Origin: Artocarpus heterophyllus
Taxonomy: Eukaryota; Streptophyta; Magnoliopsida; Rosales; Moraceae
Reading direction: 5' to 3'
DNA: 64,000 nt
Assembly: GCA_025403435.1 (NCBI GenBank)
Contig: CM046341.1
Span: forward strand, 23,720,908 to 23,784,907
The notes under the pieces: generated by a model
What the model was told of the DNA's origin: nothing
The model's input: only the letters and a program-made list of their open reading frames with translations
Databases searched by the model: none
Part shown: in pieces, positions 1-12,178 of the stretch
Position numbering within the stretch: position 1 is the stretch's first letter
Layout: the number at the start of each line of letters is the position of its first letter
Program-made: the position numbers and the translations under genes

Positions 1-500
1 ATCGGAGATTGCTGGAATGGCGGCGGAGACGGCGTCGCCACCGCCACCATAATGCTCCTCGGCGACACCTGCACCCGCGGCTGCAGATTCTGCGCCGTCA
101 AGACTAGCAGAAATCCTTCTCCACCTGATCCAATGGAGCCTCTCAATACCGCCATTGCCATTGCTTCTTGGGGGTAAACTAACTTGGTTCATTAAATTAT
201 GCAAAACAGTTGTGTTCATGAATATTGGAAAAGCAGAACCTTTTGATTTTCGGATTCGGAACGTGCTTAAAATACCTATCACTTTCATTACTGGAAAAAT
301 TTTCAACCAATTTGTAATTTCCGTGTAAAAGCTTTCCATTTCAATGTGCTTTATCATGTGGATTCTAGAATTTGCGTTGAAATTTATGACTGATACAAAA
401 ACTAAGTAGTGGTGCTGATATCTCTAGCATTGCTCTTCGCAATGGGATATTTAGACACACCTTAAACCACGGTTTCCTTTTTAGCTTATATATGATAAAC

Positions 501-543
<43 letters not shown>

Positions 544-2544
544 CCATGGTTTCCTTTTTAGCTTATATATGATAAACGAATTCTCTCTTTGTCCCCCTTT
601 TTTTTAGTAGTTATGGTAATAATCAATGGTAATGATATTGCATTTTATATTCTCAATCCTAAACGAATTCCGTCTCAACCCATTATTCTAACTACCCAAT
701 CAGCTAATCGAAGAAATGGGTTTGGTAACTTTTGTAGTGTGGATTATATTGTTCTCACAAGTGTTGATCGTGATGACCTACCTGATGGTGGAAGTGGACA
801 TTTTGCTGAGACTGTCAAAGCCCTGAAGGTGTCTAATCTAGCTAGTTATAGTATTTGGTTGTTTCACTGCACTTTGTTGAACTTGTTTACTGCATATATT
901 ATGCTGTTAGTGCAAAAGAGATTGGTATTGGGATATTGATTATGTAATTATGCAATTCCCTTTTGCAGAATCTTAAGCCTGAAATCATGGTTGAGTGTTT
1001 GACTTCTGACTTCCGAGGTGACTTGAGTGCTGTAGACACTTTGGTTCACTCGGGACTAGATGTATTTGCTCATAATATCGAGACTGTGAAACGGCTTCAG
1101 CGAATTGTTCGAGACCCTCGTGCTGGGTCAGTTGCAGCCCCAATTTTCTTGATAAACTTTTCTTTTTGCCACTAGTTTCTTACGATGTCTTTTTTGTTTC
1201 TCATTGTTTGGTATGAAAGACTATTATGAGTTATATGTTCTGCGTTCTGCAAGCTATGAATAGATTTCAGTTAAGTTAAATAGAATGTTTAATGTAATGT
1301 ACATTGTGTATTTCTGGCTTAACACATCTCTTATGGAGTTGAAGAAGATAAATTAGTGTTATGGGATAAGGTAAGGTTTTGGGCTTCTTTGTGGGCTTTT
1401 CATGATAAAGAGTTCGGCTGCCCATTATCCTTGGACTTGGGTAGGCATTGGGCTCCCTTTTTATAACGTATCTCCTTCTATGTTCAGTGTCGAGAAAACC
1501 TCTTCCTCCTTTTATACTCGTTTCTTTTGGAGTTCTTTAATACAATTCCTTTTTTTTTTAATTAACTCATGTCTTATTAAACCTATGCAGACTTTCTTCT
1601 TATTCCAAAGAAAGATAAAATGATTTCAATTGTATGATTGGCGTTTTTTTGCAGTTGCTGACAGGATGGTTCTAATTATTTAGGCATTTATTGCAGAGAG
1701 TTTGCTGGAATTCACACTTACTCTGATAGCTGAGATTTTGATATTAAGTACGATAATACAGGTATGAGCAGAGCTTATCCGTTTTGAAACATGCAAAGGT
1801 CAGTAAGGAGGGTATGATAACCAAATCTTCCATAATGCTCGGCCTCGGAGAATCAGATGACGAATTGAAGGAAGCCATGGCTGATTTGAGAAATATAGAT
1901 GTTGATATATTGACGCTTGGACAATACTTACAAGTTAGTTATTCTGATTTACATGTTATTTAAGATGCAATACTTTCTATGCTATGTCTTTTAACTGTAA
2001 ATTGTATAATTGCTGCAGCCAACTCCACTGCACTTGACTGTCAAAGAATATGTTACCCCTGAGAAGTTTGCTTTCTGGAAGGATCATGGGGAGTCTATTG
2101 GATTCCGTTATGTAGCTAGCGGGCCATTGGTAAGATCTTTGTTCCTTCTGGTTTACATGGCGACAATTATCTCCCGTATTGCTTAAACACTTATAGTAAT
2201 CTAAAATGAAAGCATGTTTTTTTTTTTTTTTTTTTGAAATAAAAACCTGGCTGTCACTTAATCATACGATGGAGAAATGATCTTCTGTCAAGCTCTTCTT
2301 TTTGTTCCCTGCTCTCTGTCTCAGGCACGATGCATGCTTGCTAATTTCCTGTTTTAATTTCTTTTTGTTTTTCAGATTGTCAAGCTTTACATGACAATAG
2401 TTTTTGATCTCAGTTAGGTGGTTCTTAGAAAAATGCCCTTACCCATGTATTATGATATTTCAGGTTCGATCATCATATAGGGCAGGGGAGCTCTTTGTTA
2501 AAACAATGGTGAAGGAAAGGGCAAACAGCATTGCCACATCCTAG
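1..2544 (+). CDS. LIP1P: Plastidial lipoyl synthase, 3' part (exons 1-6 of the visible gene; 5' end outside window)
   Basis: Lipoyl synthase uses two Fe-S clusters and S-adenosylmethionine to insert two sulfurs into protein-bound octanoate; the plastid form serves plastid pyruvate dehydrogenase. Visible exons, all with GT..AG borders and consistent phase: <1-173, 738-828, 969-1126, 1762-1933, 2019-2129, 2464-2544 (TAG). Exon 1 holds the radical-SAM CX3CX2C motif (CTRGCRFC, 70-93). Later exons give [39 protein letters not shown] and the C-terminal RSSYRAGE motif expected of the family. The N-terminal transit peptide and the auxiliary-cluster cysteine motif would lie upstream of the window. Wording such as KTSRNP and [15 protein letters not shown] is closer to the plastid than the mitochondrial paralogue as I remember them, so the plastid call is less certain than the enzyme call. 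No stop or frameshift interrupts the visible exons. Confidence 0.95.
462..590. repeat. 77-bp direct duplication flanking a (CT)n microsatellite in LIP1P intron 1
   Basis: The stretch around ttagcttatatatgataaac occurs twice, with first copies of gcttata at 484 and 561, an offset of 77 bases. A run of about 18 CT units lies between them (about 504-539). Both copies lie inside the first visible intron (174-737) and do not touch coding sequence. Slippage or unequal exchange at the CT tract is the likely cause. Confidence 0.85.
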
Positions 2545-3560
2545 TTGCTTTTGTTTTTTGTACTTCCCCAAGTATTTCTTCCTAGAAGATAATTTCGGCC
2601 ACATAAGCAGCTGAAGTTAGGGTGGTTTATTGCTGAGGTGGCCCAAAGTTTCGAGTATTTTTTGTCTGATTTGCTTGAAGGCAATGTATATTTTTTTTTT
2701 CCATAGAAGAACATGGTGTACTGGCTTGTTCTTCACAACATATTTCATATTCCAAAGCGGTCAGAAGTCATCTTTAATCCTTGGATCTCAAAGATGGCAG
2801 AGATTTCATACTCGTCTGAGATTTAGCTCGGGCAGAAATGATTGGTTAAACTTGCCATAGAACGTGTGATTGTTGATTTGGAATTAGAATTATAGATCCC
2901 ATAAGTGCTGCAAATATGACTTTCTTCTTCTTCTTCTCGACTTCTTAATTCTTTAAACTATTTGTATATTTCAATAATGTCCATCTAATGATTTTTTTTT
3001 TTAACTTATTAGCTCAGACAAAATTTAGTCAACGACTATATGTTTAGAAGTTATTAAGCACATTCATCTCTAACGTTGACATGGCGCATAAAATTTGTAA
3101 CGTGACAAGATGAGAACTAGTCCAAAGTTTAATTGGTCATTGTGCCAATGTTTGGCTTTTACATTGTAATATTTTGGCCCGTTCGGGAACTTTATGGCGC
3201 GGGAGAATATACTAATTTTGTAAATTCTAGATTACAAATTTGAAAAGTTCGGGTTACGTAAATTACTAAAGTTGGACTTGTATAACTTATTATGTACTTC
3301 CAGGACACGAGAGAAATTAGAAGGACCATTGTGCACGTATTTATTACGTGTGAGTTCAGACTAACAGTGTCTTAAAACATGACGTGGAGGAACGTAACGT
3401 ACAATACAAACGCCTAAACACGTAACACATGTAATGTGCCATTTCGAAGTCCCACAAGTGCCCACATGTGTATTGCAAATTGCAATTTTGATTACTTCCC
3501 TTCTCTCTCTATCCAATCCTTTCTTTGCCAAAGGACAAAAAGAAGAAATTAAAATGAAAA
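2545..3560. other. LIP1P 3' UTR and intergenic spacer
   Basis: Non-coding. The first few hundred bases after the LIP1P stop are presumably its 3' UTR; several AATAAT-like sequences occur near 2970, but none is a decisive poly(A) signal. Short frames here lack any recognisable protein. The second half contains the ACGT-core cluster listed separately. Confidence 0.6.
3327..3440 (+). promoter_or_regulatory. Cluster of ACGT-core motifs upstream of the WDR26-like gene
   Basis: At least seven ACGT cores occur in about 110 bases: gcacgta, attacgtgtg, gacgtgg, aacgtaacgtac and cacgtaac. They lie about 140-250 bases upstream of the TATA box at 3573. ACGT cores are the binding core of plant bZIP factors (ABRE and G-box types) and some bHLH factors. 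Seeing the motifs is direct; a role in stress or light control of the downstream gene is inference. Confidence 0.45.
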
Positions 3561-3572
3561 TCCCAAAGAGGA

Positions 3573-3585
3573 TTTATATATAAAT
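3573..3585 (+). promoter_or_regulatory. TATA box of the WDR26-like gene
   Basis: TTTATATATAAAT followed about 30 bases later by a pyrimidine-rich leader (3600-3790) of typical plant 5' UTR composition. The spacing suggests transcription starts near 3605-3615. It precedes the leader intron at 3790. Confidence 0.6.
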
Positions 3586-3789
3586 CTATCTACACATCCA
3601 ATATCTCTCTCACACGCACTCTTCTCCACGCACATAACTTTCGGTGCTCCTTTTTCTGCTCCTCTTCATTCTCTCTCTTTACGCTTTCTCTGTGTAAAGA
3701 GCCCTCAATTTGTTTTCCTTCCTTTCTTCTCTCAATTTTGACTTGTGGGTGTTTCTCATTTGGGCTTGTTTTTGTTCTTTTCAATTCTG

Positions 3790-4602
3790 GTAAGAAATCC
3801 TGGATCTTACCAATGGCTTTACTCTTGTGATTATTTATACTTTCTGTTCTTTGATGATTTTATGGACAACAAGTTTGTCTTTGTTTCACTTTATTCCTTG
3901 CTAATAAAAAAACTTTAGTCACATTGAAACATGACGTTCAAAGTGGGGTTGAATTTGTTTTTTCTTGAATAATTAGGATTTGGCGGTGGAAGGAGAGTTT
4001 GGATTTTTGTGCTTTTCTAGTTTGTTTGTTGGTGTTCTGTTTTTATGATCAGACTTAGAGAACCATGTGGATTAATTTAATTAAAAACTATTTCTGATGT
4101 AATTTCTTTTAGAATCCACATAGAATGATCAACACATCCCTTACTGACGTTTTTTCGATTTTTATTGTCACAAATACTATCCAATGTGGTCACAAGTTTT
4201 GTCATTGTCAAAATGTGAGTCATGGCGGAAATGGCAACTCATAGCTTAACTGAATAAAGCCCTTTTAATTTTGATGAAATTGAAAAAGCACCTGGGTTAT
4301 TGATCACCATTTAGTTCCTTCCTCTTCAATAAAGGCTGTGGAAAATAAATCTTTTTCACCTAAAGGTTTTTGTATCATGATGTGTCTGAATGGCTGTTTA
4401 TTAGTCTTTGTCTCTTTCTCTTCACCTTTGTTGTCACGTCCACTTATCATTGTGTTTCTTACCATTACAATTTACGTCTCTTACTATTTGTCTTTCACAA
4501 TATATATATATATATATATATATGTTTCTGAGGAAGTGTAAGAATTTGGTAACTTTTTTGCTTAAAATTGTTTTATTACATTGTTTTTCAATTGACTTGT
4601 AG
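3790..4602 (+). other. Predicted 5'-leader intron of the WDR26-like gene
   Basis: A good plant donor (ctg/gtaagaaa, GT at 3790) follows the CT-rich leader. A good acceptor (gacttgtag, ending 4602) lies 28 bases before the start codon at 4631. The intervening 813 bases are T-rich, as plant introns are, and include a (TA)n tract at about 4500-4523. Leader introns are common in this plant gene family, but no transcript is available here to prove it. Confidence 0.6.
4501..4523. repeat. (TA)n microsatellite
   Basis: About 11-12 uninterrupted TA units inside the predicted leader intron of the WDR26-like gene. Confidence 0.9.
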
Positions 4603-4630
4603 AAGATATATGGACTGAGTTTGGCATTTC

Positions 4631-5491
4631 ATGGGAGGTATAGAGGACACTGAGCCGCCTTTGAAACGTGTAAAATTTCCCTTGGAATATTCGTCTCTTA
4701 GAAACATTGCGGCTTGCTCCTTGGGAGATGCGATGGCCAGACCTCTACCCTCCCAAGGAGATGGAGAAATAGTTGGGTCAAAGGGAGTTATAAAGAAATC
4801 AGAGTTTGTCAAAATCATAACAAGGGCTTTGTACTCACTTGGATATAACAAGAGTGGGGCAATTCTAGAGGAAGAGTCAGGGATACAGTTGTGCTCATCG
4901 GTAGTTAATGAGTTTATGCAACAAGTTGTTGATGGAAAATGGGATAATAGTTTAGCCACGTTGAAGAAAATTGATCATTTAGATGAAAATTCGGTCAAGA
5001 CAGCAACCTTCTTGATATTGGAACAGAAATTTCTTGAGCTTCTGAAAATCGGCCAACACGATGCTGCATTAAGTACACTAAGAAATGAACTTGTGTCTCT
5101 TCGCATCAACACCAGTCAAGTTCATGAACTTGCTGCGTGTGTGATTGCTCCTTCAAATTGTTCAACACTTGGCCTTCCAAGTCAAGATATAGATTTTGCA
5201 AAGTCGAGATTAAAGCTGCTAGAAAAATTGCATAAGTTGCTTCCTGCTTCTGTCATGATACCGGAGAGAAGGTTAGAACACCTAGTTGAGCAGGCTCTTG
5301 ATGTGCAACGAGATTGTTGTGCGTTTCATAATACGTTGGACGTTGATATTTCTTTGTATTCGGATCATCATTGTGGAAGAAACCGTATTCCTAACCAAAC
5401 ATTACAGGTACATTTGGATTCCCCACCCCACCACCACACCCCAAAAAACAGCCCCCTCCTCCTCTCCCCTCTCCCCTCTCCTCCCCCTCCT

Positions 5492-5523
<32 letters not shown>

Positions 5524-8118
5524 CTCTCTGTCTCTCTCTGCATGAGGCCTAATGCATAATTTGGCCACAAGCTTAGTAACTCAAGCACCATCCATATAGG
5601 AGGTAAAACTTGGTCAAAAGTTTTGGAATAACAATTATTCCACGCCTGTTTTGCTCAGCATTTAGGTTAGCGTTGCTGGTTGCCAATTTTTTTTTAAGCT
5701 TGGTATATTTCAATTGCAGCACCTCAAGAAGAAACCCTTTCTTCGAAGTTGCTGCTTCAATCTAACTTGTTTTTGGGGTGCTTCTTTTTTCTTTTATTTT
5801 CTTTTATTATGTTTTTTTTCCCCAGAAAATCATCTGTAAATTGTCCACCAATTTCTCCTAATTGTTGGTTCTATCTCTTAACACAAGCAGAAAGACTAGT
5901 TGCATTCTAAGTCTCACGTCTTGTTATCATCACTTGAAAGCTTTTATGCAATAGTTCAGTTTGAGCTTTCTTTTGCAACCATTATGGCCTTCCATGATCA
6001 GTTTACCTCAACCAAAAAGTGATATTCACTGTCTCCCCCATTATTTTTGGTTTATTTTTTTTCCCTAATTATTTGTTTTTACCAGTTTCATCTTTGTTCA
6101 ACTTATCTGACAGGTACTGCAAGGACATAGTGATGAAGTATGGTTTCTGCAGTTTTCACATAATGGGAAATACTTAGCTTCATCGTCGAAAGATCAGTCA
6201 GCAATGATATGGGAGGTAGCAATCTATTTATGTTTTTTGACTACTGAATATGAGAAATTCAAATTTTTGTGTTGTCTCTCCCTTTTAATGTTTATGGTTT
6301 GCATGTAAGCTACTTGAATTATATGTTAGATTGTCCTTAGAACATGATTCTGCATGTCTGTACATGTTCCTTTCTGCTGATTACTCTGATGTCTCTTCCT
6401 TAATTACTATAGTATGGTTTGTCTGTATTTTTTTGTTTAATTACTTTCACTGTCTTACTTGTACATCTGAAATCTGGCTTTTTTGCAAACGGAATATCTG
6501 TTGACCCTGTGATCCAGTGATGGAGATTGCAGGGCCAAGTCTACTTTTGCTTTGTTTTCCCTACATTTAGGATTTGAAGTCCCCATACGTATAATGTGAG
6601 GTCATTATCCTTTTTCTCAGAGATACTATGTATGTGTTTAGATGTTAAGTACAATGTAGGACATGGTGACTGGCAAGCATGTTTGCATGGTTGGTGCTAT
6701 GTATGTTTATTTTTCGATTTTTTAAGATCCCTTATGGTGTTTCATGACTTCTCGGCATATATAAGGAAATGACAGCTGTTGCAGAGAAGGCTTATCTTCA
6801 TTATACTTTGTTATGCAGCACACTATAGTTAGTCTATTCTATTTCTACTACGGTCTAATGAGATATGCTCTAATATCACTTTTCTCAATCGGACTATTGC
6901 ATATTTATATAAATCAAAATGTGTCTCTTTATAGGTTAAAGATGATGGTTATGTGTTGTTGAAACATGTATTGACCGGTCACCGGAAACCGGTTTTAGTC
7001 GTCTCATGGAGTCCTGATGACCATCAGTTGCTAACATGTGGATTGGAGGAGGTCGTTCGGCGTTGGGATGTCAATTCAGGGGATTGCCTTCATGTGTATG
7101 AAAAAAATGGTGTCGGTCTAATTTCCTGTGGATGGTTTGCGGATGGTCGAGGGATATTCTCTGGGATGACTGACAAGAGTATCTGTCTGTGGGATTTAGA
7201 TGGAAGAGAGCTGGAGTGTTGGAAAGGGCAGCGGACACTCGAGATATCCGATATGGCCGTAACTAGTGACGGGAAGATCATTAGTGTATGCAGAGAAACT
7301 GCAATATTATTACTTGATAGGGAGGCAAATTTGGAGAGGGTGATTGAGGAGGAGGAAATCATCACTTCATTCTCATTGGCCAAGGACAACAAGTTCCTGC
7401 TGGTCAATCTCATAAACCAAGAAATCCATCTTTGGAACATAGAGGGCGAAATCAAGGTTATGGCGAGGTACAAAGGTCACAAACGTGCTCGTTTTGTTAT
7501 ACGATCTTGCTTCGGGGGATTAGGGCAAGCGTTTGTGGCAAGCGGGAGCGAGGATTCACAGGTACCCTTTTGATAAAATAAATTGTTTGATGAGGAACTG
7601 GTCTAAATTATGGTTACGGGTGAATTTTTTAAGGGCCTTCTTTGATGGGATATACCTACCAGTAGTCTGCAGTTTTGAATATCGAGTCCTATAAGAATAG
7701 AGCATTTATATATATATTTAAAAGAAGTATGCTTATTTGACGAAATTTTATGTAGTCTGGCAGTAAAGAAACATGTACTAGCCATAGTCTATTTCTTTCC
7801 ATACAATGCCTCTGAAATTCCTTTGGACTCTCCAAGTTAAATGGACTATAATTTAGGGTTCCGGAATTTTACTTCTTATGGATGCAGGTATATATATGGC
7901 ACCGGGACTCGGGGGAGCTAATAATGTCACTGCCTGGACATTCAGGAGCAGTGAACTGTGTGAGCTGGAGCCCTTCAAACCTTCACATGCTGGCTTCGGC
8001 CAGTGACGATCGAACAATCCGAATATGGGGTTTGAAGAAGCGGCTAAGCTCAATGAGAGAGGCAGACTGTCAAAGCAACGAAGTTGTCGTGCGCACCCAG
8101 TCCAATGGAAGAGCATAG
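4631..8118 (+). CDS. WDR26: LisH-CTLH-WD40 protein, WDR26/GID7 family
   Basis: Coding exons 4631-5407, 6114-6215, 6935-7561 and 7888-8118, all phase 0 with GT..AG borders, encode 578 residues, close to the usual plant length. Residues about 57-88 form a LisH motif ([16 protein letters not shown]) and 89-150 a CTLH region ([20 protein letters not shown]). Residues 260-560 carry seven WD40 blades, seen from repeated GH...W(D/E/G) signatures such as [33 protein letters not shown] and IRIWGL. An N-terminal basic LKRVK patch is typical of plant members. In yeast and animals this family is a subunit of the GID/CTLH ubiquitin-ligase complex; plant WDR26 binds RanBPM-type and G-beta partners. No damage is visible. 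The start is the first in-frame ATG after the predicted leader intron. The symbol follows the plant orthologue group. Confidence 0.94.
5440..5540. repeat. C-rich, (CA)n and (CT)n polypyrimidine tract in WDR26 intron 1
   Basis: Just after the exon 1 donor (GT at 5408) the + strand is almost purely pyrimidine for about 70 bases, then CA and CT repeats follow. It produces spurious proline- or glycine-rich open frames on both strands. It lies wholly within the 5408-6113 intron. Confidence 0.85.
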
Positions 8119-8291
8119 ACATGATGATGTTTTTCTCTTTTCAAATATCCAAAAGTTGCTTCATCTCTGTCAAGAAAGTAACATTGTAAAAAAGAATGTG
8201 CAATTTCTGAGCATTCAGAATTGTTTGTTGGCTCAGGGTTGCCATATTGCCAAAAGAGTGGTTGCTGATAACACTGTTGCCTCTTTTCTTA

Positions 8292-8834
8292 GGGCCGTTT
8301 GGTTTGAGTACTCTTTGTACTCAATAAACTCAAACGTGGATTTGAGTATTAAGAATTCTTGAAATATGTGTTTGTTTCGTTCAAAATCTAAATCCTTTGA
8401 GTATCAAGAATCTAAGTTTTCAGTGTTTTGATTCCTTCTTAAACTTTTAATACTCGGATATCTTTGCTACAGTAAAAACTAAAATTCTCTCTACTATATT
8501 TGAGGGAAAAAAATCATAACTTCTTCATTTGATATCCAACTGAGATTTTTTTTTTATTATATTCCTAATAAAGAGAGGAATAAATTAAGATTCATATTGC
8601 ATATTTTTTTGGATCATTAATATTAAGATTTTATTATATTTGTTAATAAATTAAAAGCTATTTTCATTACTTTTCAAACACAAATTTCAATTTTGTTTCA
8701 TACTTAGATTAAAACTTAAATGCACATTCAAACGTTAATTCGGATAACAATTTAAATCACTAACTCAAATCTTAATTCAAATCACAATAACTTAAATTAA
8801 ATCACTAATTTTAATCTATTTACCAAACAGACTC
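8292..8834. mobile_element. Tourist-like (PIF/Harbinger-type) MITE, 543 bp
   Basis: Starts GGGCCGTTTGGTTTGAGTA and ends in the inverse GAGTCTGTTTGGTAAAT. It is flanked by TTA on the left (8289-8291) and TTG on the right (8835-8837), close to the TTA target duplication of PIF/Harbinger elements. The interior is AT-rich and has no coding capacity. The 120-bp element at 55445 has a related terminal sequence. It sits about 170 bp after the WDR26 stop and may be part of its 3' UTR. Confidence 0.6.
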
Positions 8835-8837
8835 TTG

Positions 8838-10180
8838 ATCTTTTGCATGAGCAGTCTGGAGTTCACCTTTGTATATTTGAAGAGCTAATCGCACTGCACT
8901 TTATTCGGCCAAAACGGTCATTTTGGTCAATTTGTCTTTTTTTTTTTTTTTTTTTTTTGTCTTTGGATTTTATTAAATTTGCGCATTTCAAATCCTTATC
9001 ATTTATTTGCTCATATCAAAATATATGTTGCTACTCAAATAATTTTCCTATAATCTATTGAAATATTTTTATATCATATCTTCATAAATATGTTTTTTTT
9101 TTTAATTGCTTCATTAAAATATCTTTTTTCAAGGGGAAGGCTACCACGATAAATGCTAAAATTTTTCATTGATGAGGCACTTTTCTTCTAACCATTGGAT
9201 GAAAAATCAATAGTTCAAGATTGTATCTCTTTAAAAATAAAAGTGGATCTAACTATATTTGATCATAATATTTTTTTAAGCTAATGATTATAAAAATAAG
9301 GAAAAAAAGCCTCAAAAAATCAAATCTAAAAAATAAAAATAGCAGGCGAACAGCTCGCCGCTCGACTGTGGAGGCAATCGATGGAGAAACTAAAACTCTC
9401 TCTCTCTATATATATATATGAAGTGAGGAAGCAAACATGGTGTTTTTTTGAGTTAAAAAAAGGAGAGCTCTTGGAGTAGGAAAGGCATTTTGACCTCTCC
9501 ACCAAGTAATGTTATTTTTACTATTTGATTAACTTTTTAATAGTTTGATTTACGGTTGTTTACTTTAAAAATTTTCAACGTGCGATACACAATTATTTCC
9601 AATCGTAAATAAGGCTGTTAAAAAGTTTATTTCCAGTTATAAATAAGACCGTCAAAAAGTTAATCCAATATTAAAAAATTATTTTATTAGTAAAATCAAA
9701 ATACATGTTTTAGCCACGTTACAAAAATCAAACAGTTTTATCAATTATTAAGTTATTTTGTTAAAAACGAGGCAAAACTATTTTTTCTCCTAAATTAAAA
9801 AAATAAAAAATTACATATTATACTATATTTTTAAAGGTTGTGTTTATGTACGTTACATTTACAAAAAATTATATTATATTATTATTTATATTATATGTTA
9901 AATTATGTTATAAATAAATATGTATAGTATTTATAAAAAAGTAAATATTAAAATAAGATGATGTTTGTAGGAGTGTGAAGGTTGTTGGTTTTGCTTGGTT
10001 TTGTTTTGTTTTGTTTTTTTGTTTTTTGTTTTTTGTTTTTTTTGTCAGGTGAGGGATTATTTAATTGGCAAATTCTGTACTCTAGTCTCATTTTCTTTCT
10101 TTTTGGTCAACACAACAGAAATCGGACTATCATCAGATATCAATAAATAGCAAGGAAAGGAAGAAGAAGAAATTGAAATT
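8838..10180. other. Intergenic AT-rich spacer, WDR26 to SPT4
   Basis: No gene seen. Contains T-runs (about 8938-8958), a short (CT)n/(TA)n tract near 9390-9418, and a degenerate TTTTG-rich stretch at about 9985-10045 on the SPT4 side, where its promoter should lie. I see no convincing TATA box. Confidence 0.6.
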
Positions 10181-10211
10181 GGAAATGGAAAGGGAAAGGG
10201 AAAGCACGAGA

Positions 10212-12178
10212 ATGGGAAGCGCACCGGCCCAAATTCCGACGAGCTTCGGCCACGAGCTCAGGGCTTGCCTTCGTTGTCGCCTTGTCAAGACCTACGATCA
10301 GGTCTTCTTCTTGTTCTTCTTGTTCTTCTTTCGTAGCTAAATTGCAATTCAATTACAGTTCTGAGAGTTAGGGTTTATTTCTTCTTTTTTCTGGAGATTG
10401 TGTTAGGGTTTATGTCTTTGATTTTGCTCCCATTTCCCCTTTAAAGTTGGATAACCTTTCTTGTTTTTTGAATATCATTATACCAGTTCAGGGAATCGGG
10501 ATGTGAGAATTGTCCTTTCTTCAAGATGGACGAAGATAACGAGCGTGTCGGCGATTGCACTACTCCTAACTTCAATGGGTATATTCCTTTCTCATTTAAT
10601 ATTCCTTCGAGTGATTTTCTCTTCGTTAAGTACTTGACTCTGTTACAAATTGGATGCCCTAACTTTATCTTACGATGAGGAAAAAATTTACAAGAGAATC
10701 TTTTATTTATTTATTATTTTCACTAACCTCTATAATTTCCCTGAACTCGGCTGCCCCCTTTGTATAAGAAAATCTCATACTTCACGACTCTCTTTTTTCT
10801 AAAGGTCGATCTGATTACTATCTATGCGTTAGCCTAATAATTGTCACGATAATTAGGCTACGTGACTCAACAGAATCTTTTTTAATTCTTGTTGACACTA
10901 TGTTTTTGCTTTGGATAGAATAATCTCAGTGATGGATCCAGCTAGAAGTTGGGCTGCTCGCTGGTTGCGAATCGGTACTTCTTATTCCAATTTTCCACTT
11001 TTTTTTTTCCTTATTTGTGCAATGTCCACAAAATTGGGTTTTTCAGAATTAAAACAAAATACCACCTTTCCAATCTCTAAGCGTTTATTTGCTTTTAAGT
11101 TCCTACGTGTTCTTCTATTTCCTTTTTTTAAGAATACTTGAATCTTTCCCTGCAAATTTAAACCCTTTTGTTGTGGTAATTCTTTGCCAGGCAAATTTGT
11201 TCCTGGTTGTTACACACTTGCGGTCTCAGAGGCTCTCCCAGAGGATATGCAGGTGAAATCAGGCAGCTTGCCATTTCTGATGTCTTCTCTTGTTTCATGT
11301 TTATCTAAAGAAGTTTTCTAATGCAAAAAACTTTAAAGTACTATGTTCTACTTCTATATATGAATATTAAACATTTGAAATTGGAGAGATGGCCATAGAA
11401 AGTGTAGTTACTTGTAGTGTACCTGATTTAGAGTTCCAACAGTAAGCTTGCTTAATTCTCCATAGGCTCTTCTGTTGGCCTCTAATTGCTTCTCTCTTTG
11501 ATTAAAATGACATGCTTCTCTTCCTAGTTTAGCCCTGAGTTTTGGATTTTAGGTGTCTCGTTTGCTTTGTATAGCATTGGGAAAGTTCATGTGTGTATTT
11601 GGCAATAAATGTTACATTAGATTCTGAAATGAAAAATTTGCACGCTATCTTTTTCTTTTCAGTATCATGAATTTGTCGTAGCATACTCCTTGCATTCTAA
11701 TAGCAAATGCCAGCTTTATAGTGCCTCTTTTTGTGATGATGGCAGCAGTCTGCATAAAAAGTAGGCTTAAGAATTTAGATATCTAAAGTTTTACTGATTA
11801 GCTTGTCAGCATGTTCATTTTTCTCTATTCTTGCTTTATCTTTCATTCTCATTTTTGTTGCCAAATTCACAATTGATCAAATATTAATAAACTGGAGGCA
11901 ATTGGAAGACAGTTTTTGCCTGGGATATTATTACCACCTGTATTTTTTTCTTTTTCACACAATACTGTTTGTGTTTCAGTTTTAAAATCCTTATGAAACA
12001 TTCAATTCAACGCCAACAATACCATAAAAATTGGCAGCGGTTGCATTTTTAGTTTACATTCAGCTTATGTTTAGCTGTTGAATTTCTCTTCTCTTGGCTA
12101 ATACCTTTGGACTTGCTGCAGAATTTGTGTGAAGATGAGAGAGTGCAATATGTGCCGCCAAAACGAGCCATGAAATAG
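10212..12178 (+). CDS. SPT4: Transcription elongation factor SPT4
   Basis: Exons 10212-10301, 10487-10578, 10919-10974, 11191-11252 and 12122-12178 (TAG) encode 118 residues. SPT4 pairs with SPT5 (DSIF) on RNA polymerase II and supports processive elongation in the nucleus. The N-terminal zinc finger is intact: cysteines 19, 22, 36 and 39 in CLRC and CENC form CX2C-X13-CX2C. The family signatures MDPARSWAARWLRI, GKFVPGCYTLAVSE and VQYVPPKR follow. The chosen start gives MGSAPAQIPTSFG, matching the plant family start as I know it. An in-frame ATG nine codons upstream (10185) would add a basic-acidic MERERESTR tail and cannot be excluded. All splice borders are GT..AG and phases agree. Confidence 0.95.

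Noticed and set aside
589..939. 116-codon ORF starting before LIP1P exon 2
   Set aside because: Only 738-828 is real coding sequence; the rest is intron, since homologous protein text starts and stops at the splice sites.
4588..4959. 123-codon minus-strand ORF opposite WDR26 exon 1
   Set aside because: It is the complement of well-supported coding sequence and has no recognisable domain; shadow frame.
5286..5591. Proline-rich and glycine-rich ORFs on both strands
   Set aside because: They arise from the intronic polypyrimidine tract and from out-of-frame exon 1.
7090..7473. 127-codon minus-strand ORF opposite WDR26 exon 3
   Set aside because: Antisense shadow of the WD40 repeats.
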